Positions 1-3,994 of a DNA stretch of 5,418 nucleotides are shown piece after piece (the stretch's first letter is position 1; each line of letters starts with the position of its first letter). Where the stretch lies: contig BQIY01000191.1 of assembly GCA_021604265.1 (NCBI GenBank), positions 1 through 5,418 of the forward strand. The letters are read 5' to 3'. The notes beneath the pieces were generated by a model. The model did no database searches and was not told the origin of the DNA. It was given only the letters and a program-made list of their open reading frames with translations. A program made the translations under genes and the position numbers. The stretch comes from Nitrospirales bacterium. Its GTDB lineage: Bacteria > Nitrospirota > Nitrospiria > Nitrospirales > UBA8639.

Positions 1-14
1 AACCGGACGAACCC

Positions 15-33
15 TCTTCCGAATGTCGGAAGA
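15..33. other. short perfect hairpin at the left edge
   Basis: TCTTCCGA (15-22) and TCGGAAGA (26-33) are exact reverse complements around the 3-base loop ATG, an 8-bp stem. No T-run follows on either strand, so it is not a standard intrinsic terminator. It could be the remains of a terminator for a gene to the left, or chance. Several frames are open through bases 1-142, so the end of an upstream gene cannot be excluded. Confidence 0.3.
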
Positions 34-165
34 AGAAAACCGCGTCCGATGTCGCCTCGCGTACGACAAGTATCAAGAACCCGATCACTGCCAGTTCACA
101 CGGGGGAAAAGTAGGATACGTAGCAAGATGAATGTTGGCTAGTCATTACAATCATAGGTGATACA

Positions 166-567
166 ATGACACCTCGCATCCTTATTATTGACGATAATGC
201 AGATATTCGATGGATATTATCTGACTTACTGGAATCGCATGGATTTCATTGCCAGCAAGCCCAAAATGCGATGGCGGCTCTTACAATGGTTGAACATACT
301 GACTTTGACGTTATCTTAACCGATTATCAGATGCCCAATATGAACGGTCTGGAGCTGCTTCAGCAGCTTGCGGTATCGCAGCTAACTTCTTCCACCCCGG
401 TGATTATGATTACGGCTTTCTGCAGTGAGACTCTTGAAACCGAAGCACGGCAGGCAGGAGCCTGGGCTGTACTTCAAAAACCCATCAATACGCGTGAACT
501 GCTGACAACGGTCACACAGGCAATCGAAAACACACGGCCTCACTCCGATCCATGTCCGTGTCAATAA
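166..567 (+). CDS. stand-alone response regulator receiver (CheY-like) protein
   Basis: This 133-residue protein is a single receiver domain with no DNA-binding or enzymatic output domain. The key residues are all visible: the acidic pair D9-D10 that binds Mg2+, the phosphoacceptor D53 in the segment LTDYQMPNMNG, the switch residue T83 and the conserved K105-P106. The aromatic switch position three residues before the lysine is occupied by V102, with a tryptophan at 100 instead. The C-terminal tail after residue 122 is short and ends in CPCQ. By family knowledge it accepts a phosphoryl group from a histidine kinase and signals by protein-protein contact in the cytoplasm. No kinase gene is in the window, so its partner is unknown. 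The start is supported by AGGTGA at 156-161, four bases before the ATG. The downstream gene is 176 bases away, so a shared operon is possible but unproven. Confidence 0.97.
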   Translation: MTPRILIIDDNADIRWILSDLLESHGFHCQQAQNAMAALTMVEHTDFDVILTDYQMPNMNGLELLQQLAVSQLTSSTPVIMITAFCSETLETEARQAGAWAVLQKPINTRELLTTVTQAIENTRPHSDPCPCQ

Positions 568-575
568 TGCTGGAA

Positions 576-672
576 GGAGAGCCGGAAAGACTTCCCTGGG
601 TCGCTTCGGGATACCATCCCACCACATTGGTTACCCACGACCATAGACTCAGGCAAGCTCTTCCGCCTCTCC
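576..672 (+). ncRNA. possible long structured RNA element between the regulator and PDZ genes
   Basis: The arms 576-587 and 661-672 (TTCCGCCTCTCC) pair at 11 of 12 positions. Nested inside are CCTG 595-598 with CAGG 650-653, GGTCG 599-603 with CGACC 638-642, and a hairpin GGGAT 608-612 with ATCCC 616-620. The outer stem is followed by CGTTTTAG. The element starts nine bases after the regulator stop codon. It could be an extended terminator, an mRNA 3' structure or part of the leader of the next gene. It matches no RNA family I know, and the pairing was found by eye without an energy calculation. Confidence 0.25.
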
Positions 673-683
673 CGTTTTAGATT

Positions 684-700
684 AAGGTTTTAAAAACCTT
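684..700. promoter_or_regulatory. 17-bp palindrome upstream of the PDZ gene
   Basis: AAGGTTTT and AAAACCTT are exact reverse complements around one central A (692). The element ends 43 bases before the chosen ATG of the PDZ gene, a usual place for an operator or dimeric regulator site. As an RNA hairpin it would be AT-rich and nearly loopless, so a DNA-binding site is the more natural reading. No convincing -35/-10 pair was found next to it. Confidence 0.4.
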
Positions 701-729
701 GACTAACACCCATCGATTAGTAACCGCTC

Positions 730-734
730 AAGGG
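730..734 (+). promoter_or_regulatory. ribosome binding site that decides the PDZ start
   Basis: AAGGG lies nine bases before the ATG at 744. The alternative TTG start at 699 lies inside the palindrome 684-700, has no such site, and would add 15 residues in front of an otherwise normal signal sequence. Confidence 0.6.
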
Positions 735-743
735 CTGAACGAT

Positions 744-1232
744 ATGAATATAAAAACTAGACTATTCAAACAGAGACGCATCCACCATCATCTCGCACGT
801 ACAGTTTTGCTATCATTTCTCATACTCATCCTCTGCCCATTAACGATGGGGGTTGTCTTTTCCCAGACGATGCTCACCTCCACACCAATGAGTGAGGATG
901 AAGCCATTCAACTCGGTGAAGAGTTTGGACTGATCGTTGGCAAGATTGATGAAGAACTTCGAGCATACCTCGGGCTTGAACGAGCTGAAGGCGTCGTGGT
1001 GTTTGAAGTCATTGGAGGAAAACCAGCAGATCTCGCGGGAATCAAAGCGCGATCAATCGTTAAAGAAATTGACTCTCATGATATTCACACCTTGAAAGAA
1101 TTTGGCACGGCCCTCAAAACAGCACTGACAACAGAGAATTTCAGCTTGGCCACCTATGAACCAGCTGACCCGACAAACCAAGGCCTCACTGGTGGTGTCC
1201 ACTTTCACTTCGTCCGCGTCAAAAAGACCTAA
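744..1232 (+). CDS. small exported or membrane-anchored PDZ-domain protein
   Basis: From the ATG at 744 the product has 162 residues. It begins with a basic n-region (K4, R6, K9, R11, R12, R19) and a hydrophobic stretch at about residues 21-39, which together look like a signal peptide or single membrane anchor. The cysteine at 31 is preceded by leucine, so it is not a lipobox. Residues about 57-139 form one PDZ domain of the HtrA/DegP type: a ligand-binding loop around F61-G62-L63, the strand GVVVFEV (83-89) and the segment GGKPADLAGI (91-100). There is no trypsin-like protease domain, so it cannot cleave substrates itself. It may bind protein C-termini in the periplasm, perhaps as an adaptor, but this is inference. 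A hairpin at 1248-1265 closes the gene. A longer form starting at TTG 699 is possible but less likely. Confidence 0.87.
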   Translation: MNIKTRLFKQRRIHHHLARTVLLSFLILILCPLTMGVVFSQTMLTSTPMSEDEAIQLGEEFGLIVGKIDEELRAYLGLERAEGVVVFEVIGGKPADLAGIKARSIVKEIDSHDIHTLKEFGTALKTALTTENFSLATYEPADPTNQGLTGGVHFHFVRVKKT

Positions 1233-1247
1233 CCCTTGACAATCACT

Positions 1248-1265
1248 CCTCGTTGCCCAACGAGG
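1248..1265 (+). terminator. terminator-like hairpin after the PDZ gene
   Basis: CCTCGTTG and CAACGAGG are exact reverse complements with two bases between them, folding as a 7-bp stem with a GCCC loop. It begins 16 bases after the PDZ stop codon, where an intrinsic terminator is expected. No T-run follows, only CGTGTCGCC, so it may instead be a 3'-end stabilising hairpin or act together with Rho. Confidence 0.45.
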
Positions 1266-1380
1266 CGTGTCGCCCCATACGGCTTTCCTTTCTAGTACGA
1301 AGTCTCCTCAGGTCACCGATAGATTGTTAAATCTCTTGCAGAAAAAGAACAATTGCCTCGAAACCTGCAACACACTACAC

Positions 1381-1399
1381 TATAGCGAATACAAATACG
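1381..1399. repeat. imperfect 19-bp direct repeat, copy 1
   Basis: The consensus TAYAGCGAATMCAAATACG occurs here and again at 1475-1493, with 17 of 19 bases identical. The copies start 94 bases apart, close to nine helical turns, so they would lie on the same face of the DNA. Here the motif can be read as YSEYKY. Confidence 0.5.
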
Positions 1400-1474
1400 C
1401 ACCAGCTGAGGGGTACCAACTCACCTCGCGCGATGACTTACTTCAAACATGCGGAAAGTTACACCCGCTTGGAT

Positions 1475-1493
1475 TACAGCGAATCCAAATACG
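1475..1493. repeat. imperfect 19-bp direct repeat, copy 2
   Basis: This is the second copy of the motif at 1381-1399, differing at two positions. In the small frame 1433-1510 it encodes YSESKY. Upstream similarity continues weakly: CTACAC stands directly before copy 1, and TTACAC stands 10 bases before copy 2. Confidence 0.5.
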
Positions 1494-1634
1494 TTTCAGT
1501 TAAACCATGAGGACTTTCAACGCGATATCCAACGTGTCACGAGTACAAAAGTTCATTGAATCGGCTATAACTAGTAAGGATTGACGTTTTCTATCACGTA
1601 TTGAATATCAACATTGTACAAGTTGACGCGTTAT

Positions 1635-1655
1635 CGTTTCGGTATAACTGAAACG
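1635..1655. promoter_or_regulatory. inverted repeat, 9-bp stem, upstream of the DUF4197 gene
   Basis: CGTTTCGGT and ACTGAAACG pair over nine positions, one as a G-T wobble, around the 3-base loop ATA. The repeat lies 73 bases before the DUF4197 ATG. A TATAAC sequence (1643-1648) sits in its centre and TTGACG (1623-1628) lies upstream, but they are only 14 bases apart, too close for a standard promoter. Operator or RNA hairpin are both possible. Confidence 0.4.
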
Positions 1656-1659
1656 GCTA

Positions 1660-1687
1660 TTGGGTGAATGCACATTCTTTTTTAAAT
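1660..1687 (+). promoter_or_regulatory. weak candidate promoter of the DUF4197 gene
   Basis: TTGGGT (1660-1665) and TTAAAT (1682-1687) are separated by 16 bases and give partial matches to sigma-70 boxes. The perfect inverted repeat GAATG-CA-CATTC (1666-1677) fills most of the spacer, a place where a bound regulator could block or remodel the promoter. The boxes are poor and this remains a guess. Confidence 0.22.
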
Positions 1688-1700
1688 GTAACCAGGTTAC
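1688..1700. promoter_or_regulatory. 13-bp palindrome GTAACC-A-GGTTAC, possible operator
   Basis: Two exact 6-bp arms surround a single A. It ends 27 bases before the DUF4197 ATG and 16 bases before its ribosome binding site, so it would lie at or just after the transcription start of the nearest candidate promoter. This form is typical of a binding site for a dimeric repressor, but no regulator is identified. Confidence 0.4.
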
Positions 1701-1727
1701 CTCATACGACTCTCATGGAGGACTGTC

Positions 1728-2471
1728 ATGATCGAACCTCGACTCATCCTGATCCTTTTTCTATGTCTTATTCCAAATATTTCATTTGCGCATTTCGATC
1801 TCTTGGACAGCTTGAAAGAAAAGACCATCGAACAGCTCGGATCGTCAAGTGGCAAGACTCTAGGAAATGACAAAATTATATCCGGTCTCAAAGAAGCCTT
1901 ATCTGTTGGGACAGATAAGGCCATCAATCTCACGGGCAACCTGAACGGGTATTTCAAGAATGACGCCATCAAAATCTTATTACCAAAACAATTACAGGCC
2001 ATGGATAAAGGGCTGCGCGTTGCCGGACTGGGGCCTCAAGTCGATGAATTCGTCGTTGGGATGAATCGTGCCGCCGAGGAAGCCGCACCGTTAGCCAAAC
2101 CGATCTTTCAGGATGCCGTCAAAGAGATGTCGGTAGAAGACGGAAAAGCCATCTTACATGGCGGGGACACGGCGGCGACTGATTACTTTAAAGAGAAGAC
2201 AAAGGATAAGCTGACCGAAGCATTTACCCCAAAAATTCAAGAGGCCATGGACAAGGTGGGAGTGGCTGCGCAGTACAAAGAACTTGTTGGACGTTATACC
2301 TCTCTACCTTTTGTCAAGACTGAACAGTTTGACCTCGATCAGTACGTGGTCAGAAAAAGTTTGAATGGCCTATTCTATACGCTTGCGCAGGAAGAACAAA
2401 AAATTCGAACCGACCCTGCAGCGCGCGTCACCGATCTGTTGAAAGACGTATTCGGAAAACAGGGTAACTAG
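1728..2471 (+). CDS. exported DUF4197 domain protein
   Basis: The 247-residue product begins with a clear signal peptide (hydrophobic residues 6-18, likely cleavage after A21 in SFA-H), so the mature protein should be periplasmic. The rest matches the DUF4197 family along its length: GLKEALSVGTDKAI at 53-66, NGYFKND at 73-79, ILLPKQL at 83-89, the signature MNRAAEEAAPLAKP at 112-125, DTAATDYF at 147-154, and the C-terminal block NGLFYTLAQEEQKIRTDPAARVTDLLKDVFG at 213-243, described here only by its key residues EEQKIR and ARVTDLL. The protein is mainly helical. The biochemical role of the family is unknown to me, and no catalytic motif is visible. The start is set by GGAGGA at 1717-1722, five bases before the ATG. 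The gene stands alone with a long upstream region rich in palindromes, which suggests its own regulated promoter. Confidence 0.94.
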   Translation: MIEPRLILILFLCLIPNISFAHFDLLDSLKEKTIEQLGSSSGKTLGNDKIISGLKEALSVGTDKAINLTGNLNGYFKNDAIKILLPKQLQAMDKGLRVAGLGPQVDEFVVGMNRAAEEAAPLAKPIFQDAVKEMSVEDGKAILHGGDTAATDYFKEKTKDKLTEAFTPKIQEAMDKVGVAAQYKELVGRYTSLPFVKTEQFDLDQYVVRKSLNGLFYTLAQEEQKIRTDPAARVTDLLKDVFGKQGN

Positions 2472-2473
2472 AT

Positions 2474-2547
2474 TTGACCGATCGACTCCGCCCTGTGTTC
2501 CTAGTCGCGGCTTGCGCGGAAGAATGTCGAAGACTCGATCAGATCAA
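2474..2547. terminator. imperfect inverted repeat between convergent genes
   Basis: The DUF4197 gene and the 132-residue gene converge with 83 bases between them. TTGA (2474-2477) and GATCGA (2480-2485) can pair with TCAA (2544-2547) and TCGATC (2535-2540), with small internal loops. It has no T-run and a long interior, so it is at best a weak bidirectional terminator. Confidence 0.2.
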
Positions 2548-2554
2548 AATGCAA

Positions 2555-2953
2555 TCAATTATGTTCAGGCGAAGAAGAATTGGGATCAGCTGGATTATAA
2601 TTTTGCAGACGGTCAACGAGAGGCTGAGCTTCAGGAGTTGACGATCTTGTGGGTTCGCTCGGAGGATGGCTCCACGCAATCTGAGTGATATGATGCTCTT
2701 CACACGTTTGACGAATGACGATGACCATGGCATCGAGCGTGGTTTCATCACTTTCACGAAGATCAAGGCGACGTTCTTCATTCTTTTCCGGCGGAGGCGT
2801 TTCGTGCAGTAAGGCCCAACAACGGTTAAATAAAATTTCTCGAACAGCAACCGGAATGGTGAGGGTTTCCAGATCAGATGTGGACAGCGCCAACACCATG
2901 AGCACGAACTGCAAGTCGGGCAAGCCGGGATTCTGGACATCGAGTGTTTGCAT
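2555..2953 (-). CDS. unrecognised 132-residue protein
   Basis: I do not recognise this protein. Codon use across the frame is coherent and like its neighbours, and no competing frame is as convincing, so it is probably real. The N-terminal half (about residues 10-50) is leucine-rich and likely helical but contains charged residues, so it is not a membrane segment or signal peptide. The middle (55-80) is highly charged, and residues about 97-132 are rich in proline, serine and asparagine and probably disordered. A cytoplasmic protein is suggested. No Shine-Dalgarno site precedes the ATG, but a possible promoter sits so close that a nearly leaderless transcript is plausible. It is divergent from the metallophosphoesterase gene across 60 bp, so the two may be co-regulated. 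An internal start at M19 cannot be excluded. Confidence 0.65.
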   Translation of the reverse strand: MQTLDVQNPGLPDLQFVLMVLALSTSDLETLTIPVAVREILFNRCWALLHETPPPEKNEERRLDLRESDETTLDAMVIVIRQTCEEHHITQIAWSHPPSEPTRSSTPEAQPLVDRLQNYNPADPNSSSPEHN

Positions 2954-2961
2954 GGAGTTAT

Positions 2962-2989
2962 GTTATCGTTGATCGTCACGATTTGACAA
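2962..2989 (-). promoter_or_regulatory. candidate promoter of the 132-residue gene, overlapping a divergent -35 box
   Basis: On the minus strand TTGTCA (2984-2989) and GATAAC (2962-2967) are separated by 16 bases, matching sigma-70 boxes at 5 and 4 of 6 positions. A start site six or seven bases further on would fall at about 2955, two or three bases before the ATG. On the plus strand the same bases include a perfect TTGACA (2983-2988) facing the metallophosphoesterase gene, although no good -10 box follows it. Confidence 0.35.
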
Positions 2990-3013
2990 GGGCTCCCATT
3001 TCGAAATTCTGAC

Positions 3014-3994
3014 ATGGATGCAGACACACTTTCCTGCCTCATCGAGCGTATTGGGACACGCCATGCGAGCAGACGGCTTGAACTCCAAACGATCCATACG
3101 GCTATTCGTTCCAGTCCTACCGGACTACACTTTAGTTTTGAAAACTTGGACCACCTGGGGCCGTTACTCAAAGGTCTCCTCAAAATCAGCGGACTATGGA
3201 CCAGGGCGGTCCGTAATTCGCTTGACTATGAGGTCATTGAAAACCCTGTACGCTTGCCGCACGTGCCTCAGTCCTTTCACGGATTCCGGATCCTTCACCT
3301 GTCAGATCTGCACCTTGAAGGCATCGCCGACCAAGGCCAAGCCCTTCAACAAACCATTACACAATTGGAATACGATCTCTGTGTGATCACCGGGGATTTT
3401 CGACTGTTAACGTACGGGGATTATCAAACGACCCTGGATTGCCTCACTCCTCTGGTGAAACACATTCAATGCCCCCATGGCATCATTGGAATACTTGGCA
3501 ACCATGACTTTTTAGAGATGGTCCCGGGGTTAGAAAGCCTCGGGATTCAGATGCTGCTCAATGAAGCGACGTCCATTCAACGCGGCACTGATACCATCTG
3601 GATGGCAGGAGTCGATGACGCACATTGGTATGAAGTGGCCGATTTACCCAAGGCGCTCCAATCCGTGCCGAAGGACAAGCACTTCGTTCAAATACTCTTG
3701 GCACACTCTCCTGAAATTATCTCGGAAGCTCACGAGACAGGCATCGACCTCTATCTTTGCGGCCATTCGCATGGAGGGCAAATCTGCCTACCTGGGGGAA
3801 GGTCGATCATTGTCAATAGTCGATGCGCACGAGAATACACGTCTGGAACGTGGAAGCACCAACAGATGCAAGGCTATACGACCCGAGGAGTCGGGACGTC
3901 ATTACTCCCTGTTCGTTTGTCTTGTCGGCCTGAACTGGTTATCCATCGCCTCATCTCCGATGATTCACCTTGCACAACCACCGGATACTCTTAA
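3014..3994 (+). CDS. calcineurin-like metallophosphoesterase, YkuE/YaeI type
   Basis: The 326-residue protein carries a complete set of metal-binding motifs for the two-metal phosphoesterase fold: D98 and H100 in SDLH, G127-D128, G162-N163-H164-D165, H231 in AHSP, and G250-H251-S252-H253 in GHSHGGQ (the usual threonine is serine). The end of the domain shows RGVGTSLLPVRLSCRPEL at 291-308, typical of the YkuE/YaeI branch. Residues 1-90 form an extra N-terminal region, with ERIGTRHASRRLELQ at 11-25, that resembles N-termini I have seen in related enzymes. No signal peptide or membrane segment is evident, so it is probably cytoplasmic or peripheral. It should hydrolyse a phosphodiester or pyrophosphate bond; the substrate is not readable from sequence, and an LpxH-like lipid role is only a possibility. 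No Shine-Dalgarno site is seen before the ATG, the only start after the in-frame stop at 2984. Confidence 0.95.
   Translation: MDADTLSCLIERIGTRHASRRLELQTIHTAIRSSPTGLHFSFENLDHLGPLLKGLLKISGLWTRAVRNSLDYEVIENPVRLPHVPQSFHGFRILHLSDLHLEGIADQGQALQQTITQLEYDLCVITGDFRLLTYGDYQTTLDCLTPLVKHIQCPHGIIGILGNHDFLEMVPGLESLGIQMLLNEATSIQRGTDTIWMAGVDDAHWYEVADLPKALQSVPKDKHFVQILLAHSPEIISEAHETGIDLYLCGHSHGGQICLPGGRSIIVNSRCAREYTSGTWKHQQMQGYTTRGVGTSLLPVRLSCRPELVIHRLISDDSPCTTTGYS

Larger units (their letters stand above)
1233..1727. other. 495-bp gene-poor region between the PDZ and DUF4197 genes
   Basis: No convincing gene is seen here. It holds a hairpin just after the PDZ gene, a pair of 19-bp imperfect direct repeats at 1381-1399 and 1475-1493, and three inverted repeats at 1635-1655, 1666-1677 and 1688-1700 in front of the DUF4197 gene. 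The longest open frame (1267-1503, from GTG) has no ribosome binding site and no recognisable domain. A 25-codon frame at 1433-1510 gives a plausible peptide containing YSESKY, and the first repeat encodes the similar YSEYKY in a different frame. The centre may therefore be decayed coding sequence. No tRNA or known small RNA was recognised. Confidence 0.6.

Noticed and set aside
2..142. Open frame from the left edge ending in TAG, possible C-terminus of an upstream protein
   Set aside because: The other two forward frames are also open over most of this stretch, the peptide matches nothing I know, and 47 codons are too few to decide.
699..743. TTG start extending the PDZ protein by 15 residues
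   Set aside because: It lies inside the palindrome 684-700, lacks a ribosome binding site and would push the signal sequence inward. ATG 744 has AAGGG at a good distance.
1267..1503. GTG-started 78-codon frame
   Set aside because: It has no ribosome binding site or recognisable domain, starts right after a terminator-like hairpin, and contains the repeat motif in a frame different from the more plausible small peptide.
1433..1510. 25-codon frame giving a tyrosine-rich peptide with YSESKY
   Set aside because: It has no Shine-Dalgarno site and is too short to judge. It is described in the intergenic entry instead of being called a gene.
1507..1584. 25-codon frame beginning ATGAGGACTTTC
   Set aside because: It has no ribosome binding site, no recognised motif and no supporting context.
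2524..2688. 54-codon plus-strand frame opposite the end of the 132-residue gene
   Set aside because: The peptide looks plausible, but GGAAGA directly abuts the ATG with no spacing and the frame lies antisense to a longer, more coherent minus-strand gene.
2539..3183. 214-codon minus-strand frame crossing the divergent region
   Set aside because: It runs antisense into the metallophosphoesterase, is full of Arg, Ser and Trp as shadow frames are, and overlaps the better 132-residue frame.
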